Shown: in pieces, positions 32,065-41,561 of the stretch
Numbering within the stretch: position 1 is the first letter of the stretch
Layout of the letters: each line of letters begins with the position of its first letter
NCBI GenBank assembly: GCA_014647935.1
Contig: BMQD01000014.1
Coordinates: 124,001-188,000 of the forward strand
Length of the DNA: 64,000 nt
Reading direction: 5' to 3'
Origin: Planomonospora parontospora
GTDB taxonomy: Bacteria; Actinomycetota; Actinomycetes; Streptosporangiales; Streptosporangiaceae
Notes under the pieces: generated by a model
Seen by the model: the letters and a program-made list of their open reading frames with translations, nothing else
Database searches by the model: none
Told to the model about the DNA's origin: nothing
Position numbers and translations under genes: made by a program

Positions 32065-35000
32065 ATGACCACGGCCGACACGATGCCCGACGCCGAGGAG
32101 CGCCACTACAGCGAGTCCGACCTGCGACCGCTTCTGGAGACGCTCTTCGCCTGGCGCGACGGCGACTTCCGGCGCCGCGTGCCCTACGCCCCCGACGGGA
32201 TCCTCAGCGAGATCCGCCTGCTGCTCAACGAGGTCGCCGACCGCCGCGAGCACCTGGCCAACGAGCTGATGAGGGTCCGCCGCGAGGTGGTCAAGGAGGG
32301 CCGCTTCGGCGAGCGGCTGACCCCGGGGCCCGGCGTGGGCGCCTGGGCCGAGAGCGTGCACTCGGTCAACGACCTCATCGAGGCCCTGTCCGGTCCGGTC
32401 AGCGGGGCGGCCGACGTGATCGACGCCGTGGCCAAGGGCGACCTGTCCCGCCGGATCGACCTGGACCGCGGCGCCCGGGGCGAGGTGCGGCGCCTCGGCA
32501 AGGCGATCAACGGCATGGTGGACCAGCTGTCCCTGTTCACCTCCGAGGTCACGCAGGTGGCGCGCGAGGTCGGCACCGAGGGCCGGCTGGGCGGCCAGGC
32601 GCAGCTCCGGGGCATGTCGGGCAGCTGGCGCGACCTGACCGAGGCGGTGAACGCCATGTCCACCCGCGTCTCGGCCCAGGTCCGCGACATCGCGCTGGTC
32701 ACCACCGCGGTGGCCAGGGGCGACCTGAGCCGCAAGGTCACCGTCGACGCGGTCGGCGAGATGCTCGAGCTGAAGAACACCGTGAACACCATGGTCGACC
32801 AGCTCTCCGCCTTCGCCGAGGAGGTCACCCGGGTGGCCCGCGAGGTCGGCACCGAGGGCCAGCTCGGCGGCCAGGCGCAGGTCCGGGGCGTCTCCGGCGT
32901 CTGGAAGGACCTCACCGACAACGTCAACGTCATGGCGGGCAACCTGACCACCCAGGTGCGGGCCATCGCCGCGGTCTCCACGGCCGTCGCCCAGGGCGAC
33001 CTGTCGAAGAAGATCACCGCCGACGCGCAGGGCGAGATCCTCCAGCTCAAGGACACCCTGAACACGATGGTCGACCAGCTGTCGATGTTCGCCGACGAGG
33101 TCACCCGGGTGGCCCGCGAGGTCGGCACCGAGGGCCAGCTCGGCGGCCAGGCCCGCGTCCGCGGCGTCTCCGGCGTCTGGAAGGACCTCACCGACAACGT
33201 CAACTCGATGGCCAACAACCTGACCTACCAGGTGCGCAACATCGCCGAGGTCACCACCGCCGTCGCCCGGGGCAACCTGACCCGCAAGATCGACGTCAAC
33301 GCCCAGGGCGAGATCCTCGCCCTCAAGACCACCATCAACACGATGGTCGACCAGCTGTCGTCCTTCGCCTCCGAGGTCACCCGCGTGGCCCGCGAGGTCG
33401 GCTCCGAGGGCAACCTCGGCGTCCAGGCCCAGGTCGAGGGCGCCGAGGGCATCTGGAAGCGCCTCACCGAGAGCGTGAACGACCTCGCCGGCCGCCTCAC
33501 CACCCAGGTCCGCGCGATCGCCGAGGTCACCACCGCCGTCGCCCAGGGCGACCTGACGCGTTCGATCACCGTCGACGCCGAGGGCGAGATCGGCGAGCTG
33601 AAGGACAACATCAACACGATGGTGTCCGTGCTGCGCTCCACCACGACCGCCAACCAGGAGCAGGACTGGCTCAAGTCCAACCTGGCCCGCATCTCCCGGC
33701 TCATGCAGGGCCACCGCGACCTCATGGAGGTCGCCAAGCTGATCATGAGCGAGCTGACCCCGCTGGTCTCCGCCCAGTACGGCGCCTTCTACCTCGCCGA
33801 GCCCGCGGGCGACCACGACCTGCACCTCATCGCCGGGTACGGCACCCGCCCGGGCTCCGGCCCGCGGCAGCGCTTCGCCACCGGCGAGGGGATCGTCGGC
33901 CAGGCCGCACTGGAGGGCAAGCGGATCATCCTGCGCGACGTCCCGGACCGCTACCTCACCGTGGGCAGCGGCCTCGGCCGGTCGGCGCCCGCGCAGATCG
34001 TGGTGCTCCCGGTCCTGTTCGAGAACCAGGTCCTCGGCGTGCTGGAGCTGGCCTCGCTCTACGAGTTCAGCGAGGTCCACCACGACTTCCTGGTCCAGCT
34101 CGTGGAGACCATCGGCGTCACGATGAACACCATCATCGCCAACTCCCGGACCGAGGACCTGCTCACCGAGTCCCAGCGCCTCACCACCGAGCTGCGGGAG
34201 CGCTCCGACGAGCTCCAGCGCCAGCAGGAGGAGCTGCGCCGCTCCAACGCCGAGCTGGAGGACAAGGCCGCGCTGCTCGCCAAGCAGAACCGCGCCATCG
34301 AGATCCAGAACTTCCAGATCGAGCAGGCCCGCCGCACGCTGGAGGAGCGCGCCGAGCAGCTCGCGGTCTCCTCGCGCTACAAGTCCGAGTTCCTCGCCAA
34401 CATGTCCCACGAGCTGCGCACCCCGCTGAACAGCCTGCTGGTGCTGGCCAAGCTGCTCACCGAGAACGCCGAGGGCAACCTCACGCCCCAGCAGGTGGAG
34501 TTCGCCAAGACCATCCACGGGGCCGGGTCCGCGCTGCTCCAGCTCATCAACGACATCCTCGACCTGTCCAAGGTCGAGGCCGGGCGCATGGACATCCACC
34601 CGCAGCAGATCTCGCTGCCCAAGCTCGTCGACTACTTCGAGGCCACCTTCACGCCGCTGGCCCAGGACAAGGGCCTGTCGTTCGCGGTCGAGGTCGAGCC
34701 GTCGGTCCCGCAGGAGCTCCGCACCGACGAGCAGCGCCTCCAGCAGGTGCTGCGCAACCTGCTCTCCAATGCGATCAAGTTCACCCCCAAGGGCGAGGTA
34801 CGGCTCCGCGTGCTCTGCGCACCGCACGGCGTCGCCTTCGTGGACGAGACGCTGCGCGGTGTCGACGGCATCCTGGCCTTCGAGGTCGTGGACACCGGCA
34901 TCGGCATCGCCGCCGACAAGCTGGAGGTCATCTTCGAGGCGTTCCGGCAGGCCGACGGCACCACCAGCCGCAAGTACGGCGGGACCGGCCTGGGCCTGTC

Positions 35001-35694
35001 CATCTGCCGCGAGATCGCCCGGCTGCTCGGCGGTGAGATCCACGTGATGAGCGAGGTGGGCCGGGGCAGTTCCTTCACCCTGTACCTCCCGCCCGCCTAC
35101 GCGGGCCCGCTGGCCTCGCGCGACGGCGGGGCGGCGACGCCGAGCGCCGTCCAGCAGCCGCCGATGGTCATCCCCGGCGAGCTGGAGCGCGCTCCCGAGC
35201 TGCCGGAGGCCCCGGTGGAGGAGAGCCCGGCCGTCCCGGACTACCCCCCGGCGGACGGACCGGTGTGGACGGGCGGCGAGGACCCGCTCGCCGGCGCCAA
35301 GATCCTCATCGTGGACGACGACATCCGCAACGTCTTCGCGCTGACCAGCGTGCTGGAGCGGTACGGCTCCACGGTGGTCTACGCCGAGAACGGACGGGAG
35401 GGCATCGAGCAGCTGGAGCGCAACGAGGACGTCGCCCTGGTCCTGATGGACATCATGATGCCGGAGATGGACGGCTGGGCGACCACGTCGGCGATCCGCC
35501 GGATGCCGCAGTTCGCCGATCTGCCGATCATCGCGCTTACCGCTAAGGTCATGCAGGGGGACCGGGAGAAGAGCATCTCGTCCGGTGCCTCCGACTACAT
35601 CCCCAAGCCCGTCGACGTCGACCGCCTGCTGGAGCGCCTGCGCGGCTGGCTCACCCGCGGGCGGGCGGCCGACGACCTCCGTGAAGGTGCATGA
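32065..35694 (+). CDS. Cytoplasmic multi-HAMP hybrid sensor histidine kinase
   Basis: The 1209-residue protein has no membrane helix. Residues about 95-530 are a ladder of HAMP-like units in alternating pairs (units such as [19 protein letters not shown] and [20 protein letters not shown], repeated every 92 residues). A GAF domain follows (about 555-700), then a coiled coil, a HisKA domain with phospho-acceptor H782 ([12 protein letters not shown]), a HATPase ([26 protein letters not shown]) and a C-terminal receiver with phospho-acceptor D1129 ([12 protein letters not shown]). The design resembles fungal group III (Nik1/Os1) kinases of osmotic and fludioxonil response. AAGGAGG precedes ATG 32065. 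Confidence 0.95.
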   Translation: MTTADTMPDAEERHYSESDLRPLLETLFAWRDGDFRRRVPYAPDGILSEIRLLLNEVADRREHLANELMRVRREVVKEGRFGERLTPGPGVGAWAESVHSVNDLIEALSGPVSGAADVIDAVAKGDLSRRIDLDRGARGEVRRLGKAINGMVDQLSLFTSEVTQVAREVGTEGRLGGQAQLRGMSGSWRDLTEAVNAMSTRVSAQVRDIALVTTAVARGDLSRKVTVDAVGEMLELKNTVNTMVDQLSAFAEEVTRVAREVGTEGQLGGQAQVRGVSGVWKDLTDNVNVMAGNLTTQVRAIAAVSTAVAQGDLSKKITADAQGEILQLKDTLNTMVDQLSMFADEVTRVAREVGTEGQLGGQARVRGVSGVWKDLTDNVNSMANNLTYQVRNIAEVTTAVARGNLTRKIDVNAQGEILALKTTINTMVDQLSSFASEVTRVAREVGSEGNLGVQAQVEGAEGIWKRLTESVNDLAGRLTTQVRAIAEVTTAVAQGDLTRSITVDAEGEIGELKDNINTMVSVLRSTTTANQEQDWLKSNLARISRLMQGHRDLMEVAKLIMSELTPLVSAQYGAFYLAEPAGDHDLHLIAGYGTRPGSGPRQRFATGEGIVGQAALEGKRIILRDVPDRYLTVGSGLGRSAPAQIVVLPVLFENQVLGVLELASLYEFSEVHHDFLVQLVETIGVTMNTIIANSRTEDLLTESQRLTTELRERSDELQRQQEELRRSNAELEDKAALLAKQNRAIEIQNFQIEQARRTLEERAEQLAVSSRYKSEFLANMSHELRTPLNSLLVLAKLLTENAEGNLTPQQVEFAKTIHGAGSALLQLINDILDLSKVEAGRMDIHPQQISLPKLVDYFEATFTPLAQDKGLSFAVEVEPSVPQELRTDEQRLQQVLRNLLSNAIKFTPKGEVRLRVLCAPHGVAFVDETLRGVDGILAFEVVDTGIGIAADKLEVIFEAFRQADGTTSRKYGGTGLGLSICREIARLLGGEIHVMSEVGRGSSFTLYLPPAYAGPLASRDGGAATPSAVQQPPMVIPGELERAPELPEAPVEESPAVPDYPPADGPVWTGGEDPLAGAKILIVDDDIRNVFALTSVLERYGSTVVYAENGREGIEQLERNEDVALVLMDIMMPEMDGWATTSAIRRMPQFADLPIIALTAKVMQGDREKSISSGASDYIPKPVDVDRLLERLRGWLTRGRAADDLREGA

Positions 35695-35697
35695 TCG

Positions 35698-36330
35698 ATG
35701 CCGGACCGCGCCAAGATCCTCCTGGTCGACGACAGGGAGGAGAACCTGATCGCCCTCGAGGCCATCCTCAGCTCACTCGACCTGATCCCCGTCCGGGCCA
35801 AGTCGGGTGAGGAGGCGCTGAAGGCGCTGCTCAGCACGGAGTTCGCGTTGATCCTGCTGGACGTCCGGATGCCCGGCATGGACGGGTTCGAGACCGCCTC
35901 CCACATCAAGCGGCGCGAACGCACCCGGAACATCCCGATCATCTTCCTGACCGTGGTCGACAGCGCCCCGGACTACGCCTTCCGCAGCTACGCCGCCGGG
36001 GCGGTCGACTACCTCACCAAGCCGTTCGACCCGTGGGTGCTCCGGGCCAAGGTGGCGGTGTTCGTAGAGCTCTACAACATGAACCGCCGCCTGACCGAGC
36101 AGGCCTCCATGCTCCGCGAGCGGCTCAGCGACGAGCTCCCGGCGGGCCGGAACGGTGACCAGGCCGCCGTGCTCCCCGAGCTCTCCCGCCGCCTCGCCGC
36201 CGTCGAGGACGAGCTCACCCGGGTTCGCGAGGCCGCCCGCAAGACCGACGACCCCGCCCTGGCCGGGTCCCTGTCCGACCTGACGGACCGCCTCAAGCAC
36301 CTGCGCGCGGGCCTCGACGCCCTGTCCTGA
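35698..36330 (+). CDS. Response regulator with C-terminal helical region
   Basis: The 210-residue protein has a receiver domain (ILLVDDREENLIALEAIL; phospho-acceptor Asp in LILLDVRMPGMDGF; Lys in VDYLTKPFDPW). It is followed by about 80 residues of helix and coiled coil (LTEQASMLRERLSDEL; LAAVEDELTRVREAA; LSDLTDRLKHLRAGLD). No DNA-binding domain is visible, so output is probably by protein contact. It starts 3 nt after the kinase stop, is cotranscribed, and should receive phosphate from that kinase. Confidence 0.93.
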   Translation: MPDRAKILLVDDREENLIALEAILSSLDLIPVRAKSGEEALKALLSTEFALILLDVRMPGMDGFETASHIKRRERTRNIPIIFLTVVDSAPDYAFRSYAAGAVDYLTKPFDPWVLRAKVAVFVELYNMNRRLTEQASMLRERLSDELPAGRNGDQAAVLPELSRRLAAVEDELTRVREAARKTDDPALAGSLSDLTDRLKHLRAGLDALS

Positions 36331-36396
36331 GCCTCGGCCGGGTCCCTTCCGGGTGGGGGGTCCGGATAAGCGGTCGATTCACGGATGTCGGCTTGT

Positions 36397-36411
36397 TAGC
36401 CTGGGGCCGTG
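36397..36411 (+). promoter_or_regulatory. -10 element and leaderless start of the ABC-F leader ORF
   Basis: TAGCCT (36397-36402) is 6 nt before GTG 36409, so the leader ORF can be read at the 5' end of the transcript. A possible -35 (TTCACG, about 36379-36384) is weak. Confidence 0.45.
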
Positions 36412-36432
36412 CAATATCTGTTCTTCCTCTGA
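36409..36432 (+). CDS. Leader peptide MQYLFFL upstream of ABC-F gene
   Basis: GTG CAA TAT CTG TTC TTC CTC TGA encodes a 7-residue hydrophobic aromatic peptide. Very short leader peptides located 100-200 nt ahead of ABC-F resistance genes are a known means of induction: a drug-stalled ribosome on the leader changes the fold of the downstream RNA. The ORF is 149 nt ahead of the ABC-F start and is followed by alternative hairpins. Confidence 0.55.
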   Translation: MQYLFFL

Positions 36433-36565
36433 CGGGGACCCGTCCAGCCCGCCCTTCGCGCCCGTAGGCCGAGGCGACGGGCTGTTCGCCGTTTCCATCG
36501 GCCGATCGGCCGCCCGTCAGTGACCGAGAGCGTCTCCGTCCACCCGTCCGGGGGACGAGTGCGCC
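36430..36565 (+). promoter_or_regulatory. Attenuator-like region before the ABC-F gene
   Basis: Several mutually exclusive stems are possible. GACGGGgaCCCGTC spans the leader stop (36430-36443). GCCCGT (about 36460-36465) can pair with ACGGGC (36477-36482), while GACGGGC can instead pair with GCCCGTC (36512-36518). CGGCCGATCGGCCG (about 36499-36512) is a perfect palindrome. Such switching stems fit ribosome-mediated attenuation. Confidence 0.45.
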
Positions 36566-36580
36566 TCCGCAGGAAGAGAC

Positions 36581-38269
36581 ATGACCAGCACCGTAATCCT
36601 GCCCGCGCGTGCCCACGCGCAGCTCATGGCATCCGAGATCCACATCAGCCGCGGTGGCCGCAAGGTCCTCGAAGGCGTCGACCTGACGGTCTCCCCCGGT
36701 TCCCGCTGGGGCGTCGTCGGCGAGAACGGCCGGGGCAAGTCCACACTGCTCCACATCCTCGCCGGGACCCTGCCGCCGGACTCCGGGAGGGTTCATCGGG
36801 TCGGCACGCTCGGGACCGCCGAGCAGGAGATGGCCGCCGGCGGCGGCCGTACCGTCGGCGACCTCGTCGACTTCGAGCTCGCCGACGTCCGTGCGGCACT
36901 GCTCGCCCTCGACCGCGGCGCCGCGCACCTGGCCGAAGAGCGGCCCGGCGCCGCCGAGGAGTACGCCGTCGCGCTCGCCGCCGCCGAGACGCTCGACGCG
37001 TGGGACGCCGACCGCCGGGTCGACGTCGCGCTCGAAGCGCTCGGTGCCGTCACCGACCGCTCCCGGCCGCTCGACGAGATGTCGGTGGGTCAGCGCTACC
37101 GGGTACGGCTGGCGTGCCTGCTCGGCGCGGAGCGCGACTTCCTGCTGCTCGACGAGCCGACGAACCACCTCGACCAGGACGGCCTCGAGTACCTCACCGC
37201 ACGGTTGCGCGGCATGTCCGGCGGGGTCGTGCTGGTCAGCCACGACCGGGCGCTGCTGTCCGACGTCGCCACGGCGGTGCTCGACCTCGATCCGAGCCGT
37301 GACGGGCGGCCCCGCGTCTACGGCGGCGGATACGCGGGATACCAGGAGGGCCGGCGGGCCGAGCGGGACAGGTGGGAGGAGGAGTACGAACGGCAGCGGG
37401 CCGAGCACTCCCGCCTCACCGAGGACCTGGCCAGGGCGCAGGACCGGCTCGTGACCGGCTGGCGCCCCGACAAGGGCACCGGAAAACACCAGCGCGCCAC
37501 CCGCGCACCGGGCCTCGTCCGGTCCGTCAACCGGCGCCGCGACGAGCTGGAGGAGCACGCGGTCACGGTGCCCGAACCTCCGCTGCGGCTGCGGGTGCCC
37601 GACCTGCCCGGGCGTCCCGGCGCCCTCCTGCTCCAGGCCGCCGGGATCACCGTCGCCGGGCGTCTCGACCGGCCCGCCACGCTCGTCCTCGGCTCAGGGG
37701 CACGGCTGGTCGTCGGCGGGCCCAACGGCTCGGGCAAGTCGACGCTGCTCTCCGTACTGGCCCGTCGGCAGGAACCGTCGACCGGGACGCTGCACGTCGG
37801 CCCGGACGTGCGCGTGGAGCTGCTGGCCCAGGAGTCATCGCCGCCGGCCGGGAGGCGGGCCCGCGATGTCTACGAGGTCCGACTCGGACGGCTCGTCGGC
37901 CGGGGAGTCCTGCGGGATGCCGATGCCGTCCCGCTGGAGTCGCTCGGCATCCTCGCCCCGGCGGACCTGGACAGACCCGTGGGGGAGCTCTCGATGGGGC
38001 AGCGGCGCCGCCTCGACTTGGCCATGGCACTCGCCGCCCGCCCGCACGTCCTCCTGCTGGACGAGCCGACCAACCACCTCTCGATCGCGCTCGTCGACGA
38101 GTTGACGCAGGCTCTGGATGCGACCGGTGCGGCGGTCGTGCTCGCGACCCACGACCGGCGGCTCCGCCGCGACGTCGCCCACTGGCCCGCCCTGGCCCTG
38201 AACGGCGCGCCGTCGCGGCTCGACGAGCCTCAAGGGCTCCGAGGAGTCGGCACCGCTCCCGCCGGATAG
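36581..38269 (+). CDS. ABC-F ATPase, ribosome-protection type
   Basis: The 562-residue protein has two ABC domains and no membrane segment. The first Walker A is GENGRGKST (about 47-55) with signature [11 protein letters not shown] and Walker [12 protein letters not shown]. The second is GPNGSGKST (about 380) with [11 protein letters not shown] and [12 protein letters not shown] charged linker of about 80 residues lies between them ([20 protein letters not shown]). In antibiotic-resistance ABC-F proteins this linker enters the peptidyl-transferase centre and dislodges drug. The leader peptide upstream supports that role against a 50S-directed drug. AGGAAGAG precedes ATG 36581. Confidence 0.9.
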   Translation: MTSTVILPARAHAQLMASEIHISRGGRKVLEGVDLTVSPGSRWGVVGENGRGKSTLLHILAGTLPPDSGRVHRVGTLGTAEQEMAAGGGRTVGDLVDFELADVRAALLALDRGAAHLAEERPGAAEEYAVALAAAETLDAWDADRRVDVALEALGAVTDRSRPLDEMSVGQRYRVRLACLLGAERDFLLLDEPTNHLDQDGLEYLTARLRGMSGGVVLVSHDRALLSDVATAVLDLDPSRDGRPRVYGGGYAGYQEGRRAERDRWEEEYERQRAEHSRLTEDLARAQDRLVTGWRPDKGTGKHQRATRAPGLVRSVNRRRDELEEHAVTVPEPPLRLRVPDLPGRPGALLLQAAGITVAGRLDRPATLVLGSGARLVVGGPNGSGKSTLLSVLARRQEPSTGTLHVGPDVRVELLAQESSPPAGRRARDVYEVRLGRLVGRGVLRDADAVPLESLGILAPADLDRPVGELSMGQRRRLDLAMALAARPHVLLLDEPTNHLSIALVDELTQALDATGAAVVLATHDRRLRRDVAHWPALALNGAPSRLDEPQGLRGVGTAPAG

Positions 38270-38282
38270 ATCCGTCCCTTGA

Positions 38283-38323
38283 CTAATGACCTCAGGTCAA
38301 TAATATTGACCTGAGGTCATTAG
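38283..38323. promoter_or_regulatory. Nested palindromic operator for the VOC-TetR operon
   Basis: A 20-bp perfect inverted repeat with a single central base (38303). Each arm contains its own palindrome: TGACCTCAGGTCA (38287-38299) and TGACCTGAGGTCA (38307-38319), centred 20 bp apart. The right copy overlaps a possible -35 TTGACC (38306-38311), with TTCGAT 17 bp on. Two TetR dimers could bind side by side and repress. GCTTTT follows the repeat, so it might also end the ABC-F transcript. Confidence 0.7.
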
Positions 38324-38352
38324 GGCTTTTCGATCCACGAAAGGGGCTTTCC

Positions 38353-38778
38353 ATGTCCGTGTTCACCGGAGTGCGCCACATCCATCTGCGGGTGAGCGAC
38401 GCCGAGCTGGCCGCCGCCTTCTACGGACAGGCGCTGGGGATGCGCCGGATGGTCGACAAGTTCGACGGGAAGATGATCATCCTCGGCACGCCCGGAGGAG
38501 GGGACATGTTCACGGTGAGCGAGGAGACCGTGCCCGTCGAGTTCGAGGCGGATCGGGAGCGGGTCGGCAAGATCGGTGGGCTCGACCACTTCGGCTTCGA
38601 GGTCGCCGATCTCGGGCGGTTCGACGCGGCTCTGGAACAGGTGCTCGCCGCGGGCGCCGTACTGGTCAACCGGGAGACGATCCCGCCCGGCATCCCGTCG
38701 GCGTTCCTCCGCGACCCCGACGGCTACGTCTTCCAGATCTACGCCTTCCCTCCCGAGGTGAAGCAGGCGATGCCCTAA
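38353..38778 (+). CDS. VOC-family (glyoxalase/dioxygenase-like) protein
   Basis: The 141-residue protein has the two beta-alpha-beta units of the VOC fold (VRHIHLRVSDAELAAAFY; LDHFGFEVADLGRF). His residues at the start of each unit are metal ligands. The last strand reads GYVFQIY, so the usual Glu ligand is Gln. GAAAGGGG lies upstream of ATG 38353. It is the first gene of an operon with the TetR regulator, suggesting that it handles the compound the regulator senses. Confidence 0.85.
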   Translation: MSVFTGVRHIHLRVSDAELAAAFYGQALGMRRMVDKFDGKMIILGTPGGGDMFTVSEETVPVEFEADRERVGKIGGLDHFGFEVADLGRFDAALEQVLAAGAVLVNRETIPPGIPSAFLRDPDGYVFQIYAFPPEVKQAMP

Positions 38779-38789
38779 CCTCGACAGGT

Positions 38790-39371
38790 GTGAACCGACC
38801 CCGTACCCGCCGCAGGCTGTCCCCGGACGAGCGCCGCACCGAGCTGATCGACGCCGCGATCCGCGTGCTGAGGGAGCAGGGCGAGCCGGCCAACCGGGCC
38901 GTCACGGTGACGGCCGAGGCGGGTACGGCCAAGGGCACCTTCTACGTCTACTTCCCCTCCTGGGAGGACCTGCTGGTCGCGGTGCACGACCGACTGATGG
39001 ACGATTACAGCGCTCCTCTGCGGGAGCGGCTGGCCGCGGAGGCCCCGCAGGACTGGCGCGCGGTCCTGGACGGGGAGATCGACCGCTTCGTCGACTTCAC
39101 GGTCGGCTGCGGAAAACTGCACGGCGCGGTCTTCCACTCCTCCGTCGTGCCGGCCCCCGCAGGCGACGAGCACTCGGCCACCGGACTGCTCTCTCGGATC
39201 ATCCGCCGGGGTGTCGAGGAGGGCGCGTTGCGGCAGGTGGACCCGGACGTCGCAGCCGGCCTGCTGTTCGCCGCACTGCACGCCGCAGCCGACGCGGTCG
39301 CCGCCGGAGGGGACCGGACCCGCTGGTGCGGGAGCCTGCGCGAGCTCACCGGGAACTGGCTGGCACCCTGA
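38790..39371 (+). CDS. TetR-family transcriptional regulator
   Basis: The 193-residue protein has a TetR N-terminal HTH (RRTELIDAAIRVLREQG; VTVTAEAGTAKGTFYVYFPSWEDLLVAVHD; residues 15-65) and a helical ligand domain. It starts 11 nt after the VOC stop at GTG 38790. TAACCT (38776-38781), which overlaps that stop, lies 8 nt before the GTG, so it may also be made from its own leaderless promoter. The nested TGACCT palindromes upstream of the VOC gene are its likely operators. Confidence 0.9.
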   Translation: MNRPRTRRRLSPDERRTELIDAAIRVLREQGEPANRAVTVTAEAGTAKGTFYVYFPSWEDLLVAVHDRLMDDYSAPLRERLAAEAPQDWRAVLDGEIDRFVDFTVGCGKLHGAVFHSSVVPAPAGDEHSATGLLSRIIRRGVEEGALRQVDPDVAAGLLFAALHAAADAVAAGGDRTRWCGSLRELTGNWLAP

Positions 39372-39781
39372 CCTCAGGGCCGCCGCGTCGACGGCGTCAA
39401 CAAGGATCCGGTGCTCCCGGCAGGGCTCCCTGCGGCGACCGGCCCTGAGCTCCTTTCCGGCAGGATGGCTTCAGCTACGGCGACCCGCCCTGAACCGGAC
39501 CCGTACCGCTCGCTTCAGCGCCGGCGAGAACGCCGGGCGGCCGGAGAGCGAGACGCTACGGCCCACATCGGTACGGCGCAGCAGCGGTGCACGGGGGCGG
39601 GCCGGTGGTCCTGGCGGCGTATAAAGCACCGAACCCCGCGCGCCCGAGTCCAGGCCGGAGGCCGGAAACCACCAGAGTCCGGCTGCGACGGCCGCCAGGA
39701 CCACCGGCCCGCCCCCGTGCGAACCGACACCGGCCACCACGAACCGCCCGCAGCCCGGAAGGACCGGCCGCATTTCCGCGG
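39372..39781. other. Gene-free stretch containing a MITE-like inverted-repeat element
   Basis: These 410 bases have open frames on both strands, but they mirror each other across an inverted repeat and look non-coding. A degenerate tandem repeat (CGGCAGGgctccctgcggcg and a later copy near 39459) occupies the first part. The 132-bp inverted-repeat element (39589-39720) is listed separately. Confidence 0.6.
39589..39720. mobile_element. 132-bp element with 30-bp perfect terminal inverted repeats (MITE-like)
   Basis: The left arm begins GCACGGGGGCGGGCCGGTGG and continues ten more bases to 39618. The right arm (39691-39720) is its exact reverse complement. The 72-bp centre has no gene. No transposase is near and I see no target-site duplication, so a large hairpin terminator or palindromic repeat is an alternative. 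Confidence 0.4.
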
Positions 39782-41356
39782 TCAGTGGCGAGCGCGCTCC
39801 AGGGCGTCCCAGAAACCGCGGCGCAGGGCGTGCCGGACCTCGTCGTGCAGGAGGAAGTCGATCGGCAGCGAGGAGCCCTGCAGGAGGCGGGCCTCCAGGT
39901 CGGAGGGCATGCGGGGTTTGCGGGCCAGGACGGCTTCGAGCCACAGGGCCGGGGCGTCCTTGGCCACGGACTCGCCGAAGTCGTGGCCCTCCTTGTGCGC
40001 CGCCTTCACCGCGTCGGCCAGCGTGGTCGTACCGCCGGCCGCCGCGTTGACCGACACGGGGGCGGCCTGCGGGCCGGTGTAGGGCCCGATGGGCTGCGGT
40101 TGCGCCTGCGGCTGGGACTGGGAGGCCGTGGGCTGCGGTCCCGTGTAGGGGGTGGGCAGCTGGTAGCCCGGCGCCCCGCCCGTGCCGCCGGCGTTACCGG
40201 AACCGTACGGCGGGACGGCGGGCATCGAACCGGTCGAGCCGTGGTGCGGTCCCGGCTGCGATCCCGAGGAGGCGGCGGAGACGGCCGGAGCCGGAGAGGT
40301 GGGCGGGGACTCCTGGGCGTAGCCCGGGTAGGCGGGCTGCGACGGGCTCCCATGGGAAGGCCGGTTCTGCGGCGCGGCGCCGTCCGGGGAGACGCCTCCG
40401 GACGGAGTCCCGCCGGCCGGGGGGACCCCGTTGCCCGCGTCATGGCCGTGCCCGCCACCAGACCCGCCACCAGACCCGCCACCGTGCCCGCCGCCGTGGC
40501 CGGCGCCGTTGCCGGACGGCATGCCCCGGTGCGACGGCACTCCGTTGCTCGGCGTGGCCCCGCCGTAGTTCAGCGGCGCGGAACCGTCCGGCGACGTCCC
40601 GTTCCCGGAGGAGGCGACCCCGTTCGCGGCGGCGGACCCGTTGCCCGCCACCGCCTCGTAGCCGGGCCGGACGCCGTTCCCGGTGGACATCCCGTAACCG
40701 GAGCCGGGGGAGATCTCATAACCGGCGCGGGATCCGTTGCCCGGGGGGACCGCGTGGCTCAGCGCCACGGCGGCGCCCGCGGCGCCCAGGGCCCCCGGGG
40801 CGGAGGAGGCCTCACCGGCCCCGGAGAGCAGGCTGACGTATGGCCGCAGGTGACCGCCGCCGATCTCGATCAGGTCGTCGCACTCCTGGCGGAGTGAGCG
40901 GGACACGCCCCAGCCCCCGTCGGCGGCGATGTGCACCAGCGTCACCCGGATCCCCAGGTCCTGCGCGTCGCAGACGACCTGGGTCAGGTCCTCGTCCCCG
41001 CTGATCACGACCGCGTCGCAGATCGCGTTGTTGCGGGCGAGCGTCATCAGGTCGCGGTGGACCTGCGCGTCGACGCCCTCCCGGCGGCCGGGCCGGATGC
41101 GCGAGAGCCGGAGCTTCAGGCCCGGGATGTCGCCCAGGGTGTCGTGCTCGGGGGTGTGGCGGCCCTCGACAGTCGCCTCGTACCAGTAGCAGCGGAGCAG
41201 CGGCAGGCCGGTGCGCTCCCGGCACAGCTCGTTGAGCAGCCGGAGCAGGCCGGTGTAGTCCCACGAGACGGCCTCGCGATGCCGGGTCCCGTGCGCGGCC
41301 ATCGCTCCGTCTGCCAGCAGGTAGCCAGCGTCCACGAACAGCGCGCAGCGATCCAC
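39782..41356 (-). CDS. NYN-domain (PIN-like RNase) protein with disordered linker
   Basis: The 524-residue protein begins with a NYN/LabA-type PIN-like domain (1-170). The predicted metal-binding acids are D9 (LFVDAGYL), D96 and D102 (GVDAQVHRDL) and D121/D123 (VVISGDEDL). A Gly/Pro/Asn/Ser-rich linker of about 250 residues follows, including GHGGGSGGGSGGGHGHD. A conserved helical C-terminal domain ends the protein (FGESVAKDAPALWLEAVLAR; LPIDFLLHDEVRHALRRGFW). NYN proteins are RNA-processing or -degrading enzymes; the target is unknown. The start is ATG 41356. Confidence 0.88.
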   Translation of the reverse strand: MDRCALFVDAGYLLADGAMAAHGTRHREAVSWDYTGLLRLLNELCRERTGLPLLRCYWYEATVEGRHTPEHDTLGDIPGLKLRLSRIRPGRREGVDAQVHRDLMTLARNNAICDAVVISGDEDLTQVVCDAQDLGIRVTLVHIAADGGWGVSRSLRQECDDLIEIGGGHLRPYVSLLSGAGEASSAPGALGAAGAAVALSHAVPPGNGSRAGYEISPGSGYGMSTGNGVRPGYEAVAGNGSAAANGVASSGNGTSPDGSAPLNYGGATPSNGVPSHRGMPSGNGAGHGGGHGGGSGGGSGGGHGHDAGNGVPPAGGTPSGGVSPDGAAPQNRPSHGSPSQPAYPGYAQESPPTSPAPAVSAASSGSQPGPHHGSTGSMPAVPPYGSGNAGGTGGAPGYQLPTPYTGPQPTASQSQPQAQPQPIGPYTGPQAAPVSVNAAAGGTTTLADAVKAAHKEGHDFGESVAKDAPALWLEAVLARKPRMPSDLEARLLQGSSLPIDFLLHDEVRHALRRGFWDALERARH

Positions 41357-41561
41357 GCGACACCGCCCTTCCTACGTCGCCCGGCCCTACGGCTCGGACA
41401 CGCTTGAAAACGCCCCGAAAGGCCGGACAGGTGGGCCTTCTCCAGGGTAGTAAAGCAACGGAGCCGCTGAGGGCGAATCCCCACGATTCCACCCGCAACC
41501 GACCGCCCGCCGGAGCGTTCACGCCGACCGTACCAGTTTGTCCCTTTATAGAGGCCGTTCA

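Noticed and set aside
38283-38323. The 41-bp palindrome as only a terminator of the ABC-F gene
   Set aside because: A stem with GCTTTT is possible, but the nested TGACCTnAGGTCA palindromes, the overlap with TTGACC and the TetR gene downstream fit an operator better.
39471-39944. Open frames on both strands over 39471-39944
   Set aside because: They mirror each other through the 30-bp inverted repeat and overlap the NYN gene in another frame; composition is that of random GC-rich DNA.
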